The notes under the pieces were generated by a model. That model did not search any database and was not told the DNA's origin. It worked only from the letters and a program-made list of their open reading frames with translations. Shown one piece after another: positions 36,104 to 44,262 of a stretch of 64,000 nt of DNA. Both the position numbers and the translations under genes were made by a program. How positions within the stretch are numbered: position 1 is the first letter of the stretch; every line of letters begins with the position of its first letter. Source of the DNA: Lichenibacterium dinghuense (GTDB lineage: Bacteria > Pseudomonadota > Alphaproteobacteria > Rhizobiales > Beijerinckiaceae); contig NZ_JAJLMN010000001.1 of NCBI RefSeq assembly GCF_021730615.1, positions 1,054,001 through 1,118,000 on the forward strand. Reading direction: 5' to 3'.

Positions 36104-36517
36104 TCACACCTGAGCGTCGTAGCGCCGCTGCGCCGCCGCGATCTCGGGATGGTGGCGCTGCGCCCAGGCCCCCAGCGCCTCGACGGGCTCCCACAGCGAG
36201 CGGCCGAGCCCCGTCAGCGCGTAGTCGACGCGCGGCGGCACCGTGGGGAACACCGTGCGGGTCACGAGGCCGTCGCGCTCCAGCCCGCGCAGGGTCAGGC
36301 TCAGCATGCGCTGCGAGATGCCGCCGATGTCGCGCTTGAGGTCGTTGAAGCGCCGCGGACCGGAGCCGAGCGCGCGGACGATCAGCACGCTCCACTTGTC
36401 GCCGACGCGGGCCAGCACCGGCGCCACCGCCTGGCAGGCGCTGGCCCGATCGGCCGCCGGCAGGTCGGCGCGGTCGAGGCTCGGGGCGGTATCACCGGTG
36501 TGATCAGGTCCCAACAT
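36104..36517 (-). CDS. HxlR family transcriptional regulator
   Basis: A 137-aa winged-helix regulator of the HxlR family. The core reads [57 protein letters not shown] and [19 protein letters not shown], all family-typical. A Cys near residue 28, at the start of the domain, is in the position used by redox-sensing members (YodB, QorR). A strong AAGGAGG site precedes the ATG at 36517. It is divergent from the azoreductase gene, with a perfect inverted repeat between, so it very probably represses that gene and itself until a quinone or electrophile is sensed. Confidence 0.88.
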   Translation of the reverse strand: MLGPDHTGDTAPSLDRADLPAADRASACQAVAPVLARVGDKWSVLIVRALGSGPRRFNDLKRDIGGISQRMLSLTLRGLERDGLVTRTVFPTVPPRVDYALTGLGRSLWEPVEALGAWAQRHHPEIAAAQRRYDAQV

Positions 36518-36559
36518 TGTGCCTCCTTGCGGGGTCCCGGAAGCTTGAGCATAAAACGG

Positions 36560-36578
36560 CGGTTACGGATTGTAACCG
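36560..36578. promoter_or_regulatory. Probable HxlR operator
   Basis: A perfect inverted repeat CGGTTAC-GGATT-GTAACCG, seven bases per arm and a five-base spacer, sits ten bases before the azoreductase ATG and 42 bases before the HxlR start on the other strand. GTAC/GTTAC-type arms with a short spacer are usual for HxlR regulators. Placed between the two genes, it could block both promoters. Confidence 0.8.
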
Positions 36579-36588
36579 CGAGGCTCCC

Positions 36589-37197
36589 ATGAAGCTCCTG
36601 CACGTCGATTCATCCATCCTGGGCGACAATTCCGTCAGCCGGAAGATCAGCGCCGGCATCGTCGAGGCCCTGAGGGCCGAGAACCCCGGCGTCGAAGTGA
36701 CCTATCGCGACCTCGGCTCGGCGCCCATCGGCCACCTGTCCGGCGCCTACCTGGCCGGCCAGAGCGCCGACGTGAAGCACGACCAGGCCCTGCAGGAGGA
36801 CCTCGACCTCGGCGGCCGCACGCTGGCCGAGTTCCAGGCCGCCGACGTCGTGGTGATCGGCGTGCCCATGTACAATTTCGCCGTGCCGAGCCAGCTCAAG
36901 GCCTGGGTCGACCGCGTGCTCGTGGCCGGCAAGACCTTCCGCTACACCGAGTCCGGGCCCGAGGGCCTGGCCGGGGGCAAGCGGGTGGTCCTCGCCGTGT
37001 CGCGCGGCGGCCACTACCTCGACGGGCAGGCCGCGGCGATGGAGCACCAGGAGTCCTGGCTCAAGACCGTTTTCGGCTTCATGGGCATCGCGGACGTCGA
37101 GGTGATCCGCGCCGAGGGCGTGGCCCGCGGCCCCGAGGTGCGCGAAGCCTCGCTGAAGGCCGCGCTCGATCAGGCCAAGGCGCTGCACGCCGCCTGA
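36589..37197 (+). CDS. azoR: FMN-dependent NADH:quinone reductase/azoreductase
   Basis: A 202-aa flavodoxin-fold enzyme of the AzoR/AcpD family. It uses NADH and FMN to reduce quinones and azo bonds by two electrons. Motifs: HVDSSILGDNSVSRK (FMN phosphate loop, residues 4-18), PMYNFAVPSQLKAWVDRV (about 94-111) and SRGGHYLDG (about 138-146). The ATG at 36589 aligns with family starts. Regulation by the divergent HxlR repressor is suggested by the inverted repeat in its leader. Likely role: quinone and electrophile detoxification in the cytoplasm. Confidence 0.93.
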   Translation: MKLLHVDSSILGDNSVSRKISAGIVEALRAENPGVEVTYRDLGSAPIGHLSGAYLAGQSADVKHDQALQEDLDLGGRTLAEFQAADVVVIGVPMYNFAVPSQLKAWVDRVLVAGKTFRYTESGPEGLAGGKRVVLAVSRGGHYLDGQAAAMEHQESWLKTVFGFMGIADVEVIRAEGVARGPEVREASLKAALDQAKALHAA

Positions 37198-37297
37198 GCG
37201 CCCGGCCGCGGGGCTCTCGCCGAAGCGCCCCGCGTTCTTTAAGGGTCATGTCCGACGAATCGCGGGGCAGCTCCTGCCCCACCGCCCGAGGACTCCC

Positions 37298-38239
37298 ATG
37301 GCCCCCATCCGCATCGCCGTGATCGGCGTCGGCAAGATCGCCCGCGACGAGCACCTGCCCTCCATCGCGCGCGATGATCGTTTCGCGCTCGCCGCCGTGG
37401 TCAGCGGCAGCGGCGCGGAGGTGCCGGGCGTGCCCACCTTCCGCGACGCGGCCGAACTCTACGCCGCGGGCCCGGCGATCGACGCGGTGGCGATCTGCAC
37501 GCCGCCCTCCGCCCGCACCGGGCTCGTGCGGCAGGCGATCGACGCCGGCGTCGACGTTCTGATGGAGAAGCCTCCGACCCCGACCGTGGGCGAATTGCGC
37601 GACCTCGCCGACCACGCGCGGGCGAAGGGCCGCGTGCTCTTCACCACCTGGCATTCCCAGTACAACGCCGCCGTGGACGCCCTGAAGGCCCGGCTGGCGG
37701 GGCAGACGCTGAGCCGCCTCGCCATCACCTGGAAGGAGGACGTGCGCCGCTGGCACCCGGGGCAGGCCTGGATCTGGGAGGCGGCGGGCTTCGGCGTCTT
37801 CGACCCCGGCATCAACGCCCTGTCGATCCTGACCCGCGTGCTGCCGGAGCCGGCCTTCGTGCACTCGGCGCGGCTGCTCACGCCCGCGAACCGCGCCATG
37901 CCGATCGCGGCCGAGATCGCCTTCGCGAGCCGGGCGCTCGCCGAGGGGGGCGAGATGACGGCCGCCTTCGACTGGCGCCAGACCGGCGAACAGACCTGGG
38001 AGATCGCCGCCGACCTCGCGGACGGCACGGCGCTGCGCCTGACCGGCGGCGGCACCACGCTCACCGTCGACGGCTCGGTCGTCGAGGACGCGCCGCGGCA
38101 CGAATACGACCGCATCTACGCGCGCTTCGCGGAGCTCGTGGCGTCGCGCGCGAGCCACGTCGACCCGGCCCCGTTCGAGCTCGTCGCCGACGCCTTCCTG
38201 GTGGGCCGGCGCGAGGACGTCGAGCCCTTCGAGGACTGA
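37298..38239 (+). CDS. D-galactose 1-dehydrogenase-like oxidoreductase (Gfo/Idh/MocA)
   Basis: A 313-aa NAD(P)-dependent dehydrogenase. The Rossmann motif VIGVGKIARDEHLP is at residues 8-21, EKPPTPTVGEL near 90-100 carries the catalytic-type Lys of the Gfo/Idh/MocA family, and WKEDVRRWHPGQAWIWEA followed by FGVFDPGINALSI closely resembles the D-galactose 1-dehydrogenase of Pseudomonas fluorescens as I remember it. It would oxidise D-galactose (or L-arabinose/D-fucose) to the lactone. No De Ley-Doudoroff pathway partners are adjacent. The DUF1275 gene follows after eight bases. Confidence 0.82.
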   Translation: MAPIRIAVIGVGKIARDEHLPSIARDDRFALAAVVSGSGAEVPGVPTFRDAAELYAAGPAIDAVAICTPPSARTGLVRQAIDAGVDVLMEKPPTPTVGELRDLADHARAKGRVLFTTWHSQYNAAVDALKARLAGQTLSRLAITWKEDVRRWHPGQAWIWEAAGFGVFDPGINALSILTRVLPEPAFVHSARLLTPANRAMPIAAEIAFASRALAEGGEMTAAFDWRQTGEQTWEIAADLADGTALRLTGGGTTLTVDGSVVEDAPRHEYDRIYARFAELVASRASHVDPAPFELVADAFLVGRREDVEPFED

Positions 38240-38247
38240 CCGGTCCC

Positions 38248-38949
38248 GTGGACCACCTCGGCCCGCGCCCGTCCCCCGAGACCGAGGGCGACGACCTCGC
38301 CTTCGAGCGCGCCACCCTGGTGCTCGGCTTCGGGCTGCTGGCGCTGGCCGGATGGATCGACGGCGCCGGCTTCGTGCGCTGGAGCGGCCTCTACGTGTCG
38401 TTCATGAGCGGCAACACCGCCCAGCTCGGCGCCACCCTGGCCGTCGCCGACTGGCACGGCATGGGCGAGGCGGGGCGGACGCTGCTGATGTTCGTGGTGG
38501 GGGTGATCTGCGGCGAGCTCGTCGCGCACCGCGCCGGGCGCTGGCGCAGCCCCGCCGTCGTGGCGGTCGAGACGGCGCTGCTGTGGCTCGCCGCGGCGTC
38601 GACGATCGAGGGCTGGGGCGACGGCGTCACGGCCTCGGTGGCCGGCCTCGCCATGGGGGTGCAGACCGCCGCCGTGCACAAGGCGGACGGCGTCAGCGTC
38701 GCGCTCACCTACGTCACCGGCACGCTGGTCAACGCCGGCCGCGCCATCGCGGCGGCCCTGCGCGGCGCGGAGCCCTGGCGGAAGACCCTGCCCTTCGCGG
38801 GGTTCTGGGTCAGCCTGTGCGGCGGCGCGCTGGCGGGCGCCGCCGCGACCCTGGCCGGGCTCGACGTCGCCATGGTGTCGGCCGCCGGCATCGGCAGCCT
38901 GCTGGCGGTCTACGCCGGCGTGCTCGCCGGGCGTCGGACGACGCACTGA
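38248..38949 (+). CDS. YoaK/DUF1275 family membrane protein
   Basis: A 233-aa integral membrane protein with six predicted helices. The family signature GWIDGAGFVRWSGLYVSFMS followed by GNTAQLG near residues 35-61 is typical of DUF1275, whose role is unknown but which is often proposed to be a transporter or permease. The ALTYVTGTLVN segment near 151-161 is its second-half counterpart. It starts with a GTG (38248) eight bases after the galactose dehydrogenase stop, so they are probably co-transcribed, perhaps fortuitously. Confidence 0.83.
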   Translation: MDHLGPRPSPETEGDDLAFERATLVLGFGLLALAGWIDGAGFVRWSGLYVSFMSGNTAQLGATLAVADWHGMGEAGRTLLMFVVGVICGELVAHRAGRWRSPAVVAVETALLWLAAASTIEGWGDGVTASVAGLAMGVQTAAVHKADGVSVALTYVTGTLVNAGRAIAAALRGAEPWRKTLPFAGFWVSLCGGALAGAAATLAGLDVAMVSAAGIGSLLAVYAGVLAGRRTTH

Positions 38950-39031
38950 ATTGTCGATCGGTCCATAACATTTGTTGCCGGCGCGCGAAAAGTATCGCCA
39001 CGGCGATTTGAATTAAAAAATCCCTTTCACA

Positions 39032-39057
39032 GGAACACGTAGGCCAGTCCGCACCTT
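39032..39057 (+). promoter_or_regulatory. EcfG-like general-stress promoter upstream of DUF2382 genes
   Basis: GGAAC (39032-39036) is followed 17 bases later by CCTT, matching three of four bases of the CGTT -10 element of alphaproteobacterial EcfG promoters (GGAAC-N16/17-CGTT). It lies about 185 bp before the first DUF2382 gene in a 291-bp gap that is otherwise AT-rich around 38990-39030 and shows no gene. The stress-protein content of the downstream genes supports the call, but the -10 match is imperfect. Confidence 0.45.
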
Positions 39058-39240
39058 TTAAGGTCGACATCCGACGAGGACATCGTCGATCTGATCTTGC
39101 CTCGCTCGGCGAGCGACGGCCCTGCCGCGCATCGATGCGGCTGGTCGCGCTCGCGGATGTTTCCGGTGCCGGGGATGCCGCTGCGGCCTGACCCGATCGG
39201 ACCCTCGCGTCTCATCGACCATCCTTGTTCGGGGCAGTCC

Positions 39241-40515
39241 ATGGCCAAGCACAGCATCACCGCCGTCTTCGACACGCGCAGCCACGCCGAGCAGGCCGAG
39301 GCGGAGCTGAGGTCGTCCGGCGTTTCCGCCGCCGACATCACGCTGCTGCCGGCCGACGGCGAGGCCCTGGCCTCGGCCGAGACCGGCACCGGCGGCAGGG
39401 GTTTCTGGGGCTCGCTGGAGCAGCTCTTCGGCGGCACGGACGACCACGCCACCTACGCGGAAAGCATCCGCCGCGGCGGCATCATGCTGACCGTGCGGGC
39501 CGACGACGACCGCCTCGACGCCATCGTCGACATCCTGGAGCGGCACGGCTCCGTCGACCTCGACGAGCGGGAGCAGAGCTGGCGCAGCGAAGGCTGGACG
39601 GGCGGCTCGCCCCTGTCCGGCACCGGCTCCACGACCTCGTCGAGCGCCGCCGCGGCCGGCAGCCGCGGCCTCGGCCCGGACGACCCCGGCATGACCGCCA
39701 TGGGCGACGCGTCCCGCAGCGGCACCGCGACGCCGGGGGTCGGCGCGCTCGGCGCGGGAGCCGGCGCGCTCGGCACAGCCGCCGTCGGCGAGCGCCGGGC
39801 GAGCGCGACGCCGGCCCCCTCTGTCGCCGCGCCCGCGGCGGACCGCGCGGTCGCGCCGACGGCCGCGCGCGGGATCGGCGCGGCCGACGAGACCGTGAAG
39901 GTCTACGAGGAGCGGCTCGACGTCGGCAAGCGCTCGGTCAGCCGCGGCAAGGTTCGGGTCCGCACCAGCGTGGTGTCGCGCGAGGTGAGCGAGGACGTGA
40001 CGCTGCACGGCGAGACCGTGACGGTCGACCGCCGGACGATCGATCGCCCCGTCGAGGCCGCGGCGCTCGACGCCGACCCGTTCCGGGAGCGCACGATCGA
40101 GCTCGAAGAGTTCGCCGAGGAGGCGGTCGTGGCCAAGTCGGCCCACCTGGTCGAGGAGATCGGCATCCGCAAGGAGGCGACCGATCGGGTCGAGACCGTC
40201 AGCGAGACGCTGCGCTCGACCAAGGTCGACGTCGACGACGACCGCGCCGGCCGGGCCGTGGCGGGCGCCGCGACGGGAACCGCGGGCCGCTTCGCGTCCG
40301 AGATCCGCGACGGCCTCGACGTGGTCGGCTCGGACGGGGCGCATGTCGGCACGGTCGACCATCTCGACGGCGAGCGCATCAAGCTCAGGAAGTCCGACCC
40401 CGCCTCGGGCGGCGCGCACCATTGGCTGACGCAGGACATCGTGGCGTCGGTCGCCGGCCGGGTGGTGCTGGCCGTCACGGCGGCCGAGGCCAGGGCGCGC
40501 TGGGCCACGGCCTGA
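39241..40515 (+). CDS. DUF2382 (YsnF/AvaK-type) stress protein with YflT-like N-terminus
   Basis: A 424-aa protein. Residues 1 to about 105 form a YflT-like (general stress 17M) domain: AVFDTRSHAEQAEAELRSSG, then GGIMLTVRADDD. A disordered Ser/Ala/Gly linker follows (about 120-215). The DUF2382 domain comes next (about 218-335), beginning VKVYEERLDVGKRSV with several VE(R/K)-rich beta-strands. A final PRC-barrel/DUF2171-like domain (about 350-424) contains IRDGLDVVGSDGAHVGTVDH. DUF2382 proteins accumulate under desiccation and other stresses; molecular role unknown. Start ATG at 39241. The next gene repeats the DUF2382 domain alone. Confidence 0.8.
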   Translation: MAKHSITAVFDTRSHAEQAEAELRSSGVSAADITLLPADGEALASAETGTGGRGFWGSLEQLFGGTDDHATYAESIRRGGIMLTVRADDDRLDAIVDILERHGSVDLDEREQSWRSEGWTGGSPLSGTGSTTSSSAAAAGSRGLGPDDPGMTAMGDASRSGTATPGVGALGAGAGALGTAAVGERRASATPAPSVAAPAADRAVAPTAARGIGAADETVKVYEERLDVGKRSVSRGKVRVRTSVVSREVSEDVTLHGETVTVDRRTIDRPVEAAALDADPFRERTIELEEFAEEAVVAKSAHLVEEIGIRKEATDRVETVSETLRSTKVDVDDDRAGRAVAGAATGTAGRFASEIRDGLDVVGSDGAHVGTVDHLDGERIKLRKSDPASGGAHHWLTQDIVASVAGRVVLAVTAAEARARWATA

Positions 40516-40546
40516 TCCGGGGGTGGGCGGCACGGGGAGGGGCGCG

Positions 40547-41038
40547 GTGACCACATCCATCCCCGACGGCGCCGGCCCGCCACACGATCCCGCCGCCGAG
40601 GCGGGCCGCGACGAGCTCACGCTGCGCCTCGTCGAGGAGCGCCTCGCCGTGGCGAAGCGGCGCGTCGCGGGCGAGACCGTCAGGATCTCCACCACGACCG
40701 AGACCGCAGAGGAGGTCGCCGAGGTCGCGCTCGACCGCTACCGCGTCGAGGTCACCCGCGTGCCGGTCGGCCGCGTCGTCGAGGCGGCCCCGCCCGCGCG
40801 GTCCGAGGGCGACACCACGATCGTGCCGGTGCTCGAGGAGCGCTATGTCGTGGTCAAGCAGCTCGTCCTCACGGAGGAAATCCACATCCGCCACGTCGTC
40901 GAGCGCGAGGTGAAGCGCGAGGCCGTGGCGCTGCGCCGCCAGCGCGCCGCGGTGGACCGGGTCGAGCGCGGCGCTCAGCCCTCCGACCGGCCCGACGCGG
41001 CGGGGTCCCCCCAGGCCACGAAGGCGCCGTTGCGGTAG
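40547..41038 (+). CDS. DUF2382 domain protein, short
   Basis: A 163-aa protein made almost entirely of a DUF2382 (YsnF/AvaK) domain: LRLVEERLAVAKRRVAGETV, YRVEVTRVPVGRVVE and VVVKQLVLTEEIHIRHVVER. The start is a GTG (40547) with GGGGAGGGG just upstream. It follows the larger DUF2382 gene by 31 bp, suggesting co-expression and perhaps pairing of the domains. Its last 64 bases overlap the convergent cysQ gene, an unusually deep overlap; the C-terminal tail after about residue 140 is low-complexity and may be dispensable. Confidence 0.72.
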   Translation: MTTSIPDGAGPPHDPAAEAGRDELTLRLVEERLAVAKRRVAGETVRISTTTETAEEVAEVALDRYRVEVTRVPVGRVVEAAPPARSEGDTTIVPVLEERYVVVKQLVLTEEIHIRHVVEREVKREAVALRRQRAAVDRVERGAQPSDRPDAAGSPQATKAPLR

Positions 41039-41832
41039 CCGGCCTCCGCCTTGCCGTAGCGGAACGGCGCGCCGTCGGGCCGCAGCACGGTGCCGCCGGC
41101 CGCGCGCAGCACGGCCTCGCCGGCGGCCGTGTCCCATTCCATGGTGGGCCCGAAGCGCGGGTAGACGTCGGCCCCGCCTTCCGCGACGACGCAGAACTTC
41201 ATGGACGAGCCCGCCGAACGGCGCTCGGCCACCGGCAGGCGCGCCAGGAGCGCCTCCGTCTCGGGGTCGCCGTGCGAGCGGCTGGCCAGCGCGGTCCAGC
41301 CCGCCTCGGGCGCCGGGCGGGTCCGGATCGCGCGATCCTCGGCGGCCTCGGCGAGGGACGCGCCGGGCGCGACGCGCCGCAGGCGGGCCGCGGCGCCGCC
41401 CGACCACAGCCGCTCCAGGACCGGCGCGTAGACCGCCCCCGCCACCGGCACCCCGTCCGCGACGAGGCCGATGTTGACCGTGAACTCGCCGTTGCGGTTC
41501 ACGAACTCGCGCGTGCCGTCGAGCGGGTCGACCAGGATGAAGCGTTGGCAGGCGTCGAGGCCCTGCCCGGCCGAGGCGGCCTCCTCGGCCAGCACGGGCC
41601 AGCCCGGCAGCCGCTCGGCCAGGCGCGCGAGGATGAGGGCCTCGGCGCGCTCGTCCGCCTCCGTCACGGGGCTCCGGTCCGCCTTCAGGCGCGCTTCGCC
41701 GCCGGCGCGGTACACCTCCATCACGATCGCGCCGGCCTCGACGCAGATCGCGGCGAAGCACTCGGCGATGCGGTCGCGGGCCGCGTCGTCGAGCGGGGCG
41801 TCGGGGGCGGGCAGCGGCGGCAGGGTCGGCAT
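40975..41832 (-). CDS. cysQ: 3'(2'),5'-bisphosphate nucleotidase
   Basis: A 285-aa Mg-dependent, Li-sensitive phosphatase of the inositol monophosphatase fold. It removes the 3' phosphate from PAP/PAPS, protecting sulfate assimilation. Motifs: DRSPVTEADERAE (about 52-64), EEA (metal Glu), the diagnostic DPLDGTREFVNRNGEFTVNI (about 101-120) and WDTAAGEAVLRAAGG (about 226-240). The ATG at 41832 gives the standard N-terminus. It lies alone on the minus strand, convergent with the DUF2382 genes and divergent from chpT. Confidence 0.93.
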   Translation of the reverse strand: MPTLPPLPAPDAPLDDAARDRIAECFAAICVEAGAIVMEVYRAGGEARLKADRSPVTEADERAEALILARLAERLPGWPVLAEEAASAGQGLDACQRFILVDPLDGTREFVNRNGEFTVNIGLVADGVPVAGAVYAPVLERLWSGGAAARLRRVAPGASLAEAAEDRAIRTRPAPEAGWTALASRSHGDPETEALLARLPVAERRSAGSSMKFCVVAEGGADVYPRFGPTMEWDTAAGEAVLRAAGGTVLRPDGAPFRYGKAEAGYRNGAFVAWGDPAASGRSEG

Positions 41833-42096
41833 GGCGGCTCGGGGGCGAGAGGGCGTGTCCCCTGCCCTACGCCATCGCGGGCTCCCGCGCACCGCGCGCA
41901 GGCCGGGAATCGCGCGCCGCCCGGTGGTCGCACCCGGCAAAGATTGGTTAACTTTTCCGGAAGAGTCTCTAGGCTATGGGGTGTCGGTTGAGCCGGAAAC
42001 CCTGAGCCGCGTTCGGTCCGCCGATGGCTCCCCACCCCTGTCGGCGCAGGTCGGGCCCCTTCGCGGGCGCGCGCCGCCTCACACAACGGATGCCCC

Positions 42097-42885
42097 ATGA
42101 CCACCATCGCGCTCGAAGCCCTCGACCTCGCGGCCCTGCTGTGCTCGCGCGTCTGCCACGACGTGATCAGCCCGGTCGGCGCCATCGTGAACGGCCTCGA
42201 AGTGCTCGACGAGGAGAAGGACCCCGAGATGCGGACCTTCGCGCTCGACCTCGTCAAGAAGAGCGCCACCATGGCCTCGGCCAAGCTGCAGTTCTGCCGC
42301 CTCGCCTTCGGGGCCGCCGGCTCGGCCGGCGCCTCGATCGACACGGGCGACGCCGAGACGGTGACGCGCGGCCTGTTCGGCGACGACAAGATCAAGCTCG
42401 ACTGGCGCGCGCCGCGCATCCTGATGCCGAAGAACAAGGTCAAGCTGATCCTCAACCTGTGCCTCATCGCCGCCGGGACCATCCCGCGCGGCGGCACCAT
42501 GACCGTGGAGGTCGAGGGCCAGGGCGACGCGGCCGCGGTGCGGATCGTCGCCAAGGGCAGCTACGCGCGCGTGCCGGCCGGCGTCGCAGCCCTGCTGGCC
42601 GGCGCCCCCGAGCACGGCGCCGTCGACGCCCACGCGATCCAGCCCTTCTTCACCGGCCTCGTGGCCCGCGAGGTGGGCATGGTGGCCAGCGTGCGCGCCG
42701 AGCCCGAGGGCATCGTCGTGGAAGCGCATCCCGTGGTGGCCGAGGCCGCGATGCCGGAGGCCGGCGGGGCCCTGCCCGACGCGGCCCTGCCGGACGCGGC
42801 CAGCGTTGCGGCCGACCTCGCGGACCAGATGCGCGCCGCCGCCGCCGTGGATCTCGGGCCCGCGTCGCGCGTCGCCGCGGCCTGA
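42097..42885 (+). CDS. chpT: ChpT histidine phosphotransferase of the CtrA pathway
   Basis: A 262-aa protein that carries phosphate from the CckA receiver to CtrA and CpdR. The phospho-acceptor H21 lies in LLCSRVCHDVISPVGAIVNG, the exact ChpT signature, followed by LEVLDEEKDPEM. The C-terminal part has a degenerate ATPase-like fold (KNKVKLILNLCLIAAGTIPRG) without catalytic motifs, and then a Pro/Ala tail (about 225-262). The ATG at 42097 matches family starts. A single-domain receiver gene follows after 19 bp and ctrA lies 0.7 kb away in the opposite direction. Confidence 0.93.
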   Translation: MTTIALEALDLAALLCSRVCHDVISPVGAIVNGLEVLDEEKDPEMRTFALDLVKKSATMASAKLQFCRLAFGAAGSAGASIDTGDAETVTRGLFGDDKIKLDWRAPRILMPKNKVKLILNLCLIAAGTIPRGGTMTVEVEGQGDAAAVRIVAKGSYARVPAGVAALLAGAPEHGAVDAHAIQPFFTGLVAREVGMVASVRAEPEGIVVEAHPVVAEAAMPEAGGALPDAALPDAASVAADLADQMRAAAAVDLGPASRVAAA

Positions 42886-42904
42886 CCCTCGACGGAGCGC
42901 GGCC

Positions 42905-43270
42905 ATGACCCGGGTGTTGGTGGTCGACGATTCCAGCGTCATCCGCAAGGTGGCGCGCCGGATCCTCGAAGGTCTGTCGATCGACGCGGACGAGGCCGAG
43001 AGCGGGCAGGCGGCGCTCGACGCCTGCGCGGCCTCCATGCCGGACGGCATCCTGCTCGACTGGAACATGCCGGAGATGGACGGCTACGCGGTGCTGAAGG
43101 CGCTCCGCAAGATGCCCGGCGGGGCGGCCCCCAAGGTGGTGTTCTGCACCACCGAGAACGACCCGGCCCACCTCGCCAAGGCGCGCCACGCCGGCGCCGA
43201 CGACACGATGATGAAGCCCTTCGACAAGGACGTGCTTCGCCTCAAGATGGCGGCGGTGGGCCTGGCGTGA
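42905..43270 (+). CDS. Single-domain response regulator (CheY-like)
   Basis: A 121-aa receiver domain. The acidic pair is VVDDS (residues 7-9 region), the phospho-acceptor D52 is in ILLDWNMPEMDG, the switch Thr is in FCTTENDP, and the Lys is in MKPFDKD. It has no output domain. It is 19 bp from chpT and so likely a partner in the same phosphorelay or in chemotaxis/stress signalling. It is not obviously DivK or CpdR by sequence. A T-tract terminator follows. Confidence 0.85.
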   Translation: MTRVLVVDDSSVIRKVARRILEGLSIDADEAESGQAALDACAASMPDGILLDWNMPEMDGYAVLKALRKMPGGAAPKVVFCTTENDPAHLAKARHAGADDTMMKPFDKDVLRLKMAAVGLA

Positions 43271-43304
43271 CGACCGCACGAGGCGTGCGCCGCTCCGGAT
43301 GACG

Positions 43305-43324
43305 GGGCGGACGCGCCCTTTTTT
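43305..43324 (+). terminator. Intrinsic terminator after the chpT operon
   Basis: GGGCG-GACG-CGCCC (43305-43318) is followed at once by six T residues (43319-43324), 35 bases after the response-regulator stop. This is a standard rho-independent terminator with a short stem; it ends the chpT transcription unit. Confidence 0.75.
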
Positions 43325-43504
43325 CTCGTGCAAACCGGGCCGAGAGATCCACGCGGGTCCTCGGCTGGCGGTCCTTCCCCTGTGCCGCAAGCTACCGTCT
43401 CCGCACATCGCGGCCGGAAGTGAGAGCGGAGCGGCCAGCGCCGAGCTTCGCTGGCGTTCGGCGGAACCCCGTCAACCCCACCGCCACCGCGAGCCTCCCC
43501 TGAA

Positions 43505-43546
43505 ACGACAAGGGCCCCGATCCTCACGGATCGGGGCCCTTGTCGT
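43505..43546. terminator. Long perfect hairpin downstream of ctrA
   Basis: Two perfectly complementary 19-base arms (ACGACAAGGGCCCCGATCC and its complement) flank a four-base loop TCAC. On the minus strand the hairpin starts 15 bases after the ctrA stop; TTTCAGGGGAGG follows. It probably terminates ctrA transcription and insulates it from the convergent chpT unit. Its length is above average for bacterial terminators. Confidence 0.8.
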
Positions 43547-43560
43547 CCGCGCCGTCCCGC

Positions 43561-44262
43561 TCAGGCGGTGATGCGGTTGTCGGCCTCGGTCGGCTCGCGC
43601 AGCACGTAGCCGCGGCCCCACACGGTCTCGATGAAGTTGCGGCCGTGGCTCGCGTTGGCGAGCTTCTTGCGCAGCTTGCAGATGAACACGTCGATGATCT
43701 TCAGCTCGGGCTCGTCCATGCCGCCGTAGAGGTGGTTGAGGAACATCTCCTTGGTCAGGGTCGTGCCCTTCCGGAGCGAGAGCAGCTCCAGCATCTGGTA
43801 TTCCTTGCCGGTCAGGTGCACGCGGGCGCCGCCGACCTCGACGGTCTTCTGGTCGAGGTTGACGATGAGGTCGCCGGTCGCGATCACCGACTGGGCGTGG
43901 CCCTTCGAGCGGCGCACGATGGCGTGGATGCGGGCGACGAGCTCGTCCTTGTGGAACGGCTTGGTGAGGTAGTCGTCGGCGCCGAAGCCGAGGCCCTTCA
44001 CCTTGTCCTCGATGCCGGCGAGGCCGGACAGGATCAGGATCGGCGTCTTCACCTTGGCGACCCGCAGCGTGCGCAGCACCTCGTAGCCCGACATGTCGGG
44101 CAGGTTCAGGTCGAGCAGGATGATGTCGTAGTCATACAGCTTGCCGAGGTCGATGCCTTCCTCGCCGAGGTCGGTCGTGTAGACGTTGAAGTTCTCGGAC
44201 TTCAGCATCAGCTCGATGCTCTGCGCGGTAGCGCTGTCGTCTTCGATCAGGAGAACGCGCAT
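43561..44262 (-). CDS. ctrA: CtrA, cell-cycle master response regulator
   Basis: A 233-aa OmpR-type regulator with very high similarity to CtrA as I know it. Receiver: D51 in [18 protein letters not shown] is the phospho-acceptor, and [10 protein letters not shown] carries the switch Lys. The winged helix begins [20 protein letters not shown] and contains [20 protein letters not shown], unique to CtrA, ending [13 protein letters not shown]. The final residues (NRITA) end in two small amino acids, as in ClpXP-degraded CtrA. It controls replication, division and flagellar genes. ATG at 44262; a 504-bp leader separates it from fliJ. Confidence 0.97.
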   Translation of the reverse strand: MRVLLIEDDSATAQSIELMLKSENFNVYTTDLGEEGIDLGKLYDYDIILLDLNLPDMSGYEVLRTLRVAKVKTPILILSGLAGIEDKVKGLGFGADDYLTKPFHKDELVARIHAIVRRSKGHAQSVIATGDLIVNLDQKTVEVGGARVHLTGKEYQMLELLSLRKGTTLTKEMFLNHLYGGMDEPELKIIDVFICKLRKKLANASHGRNFIETVWGRGYVLREPTEADNRITA

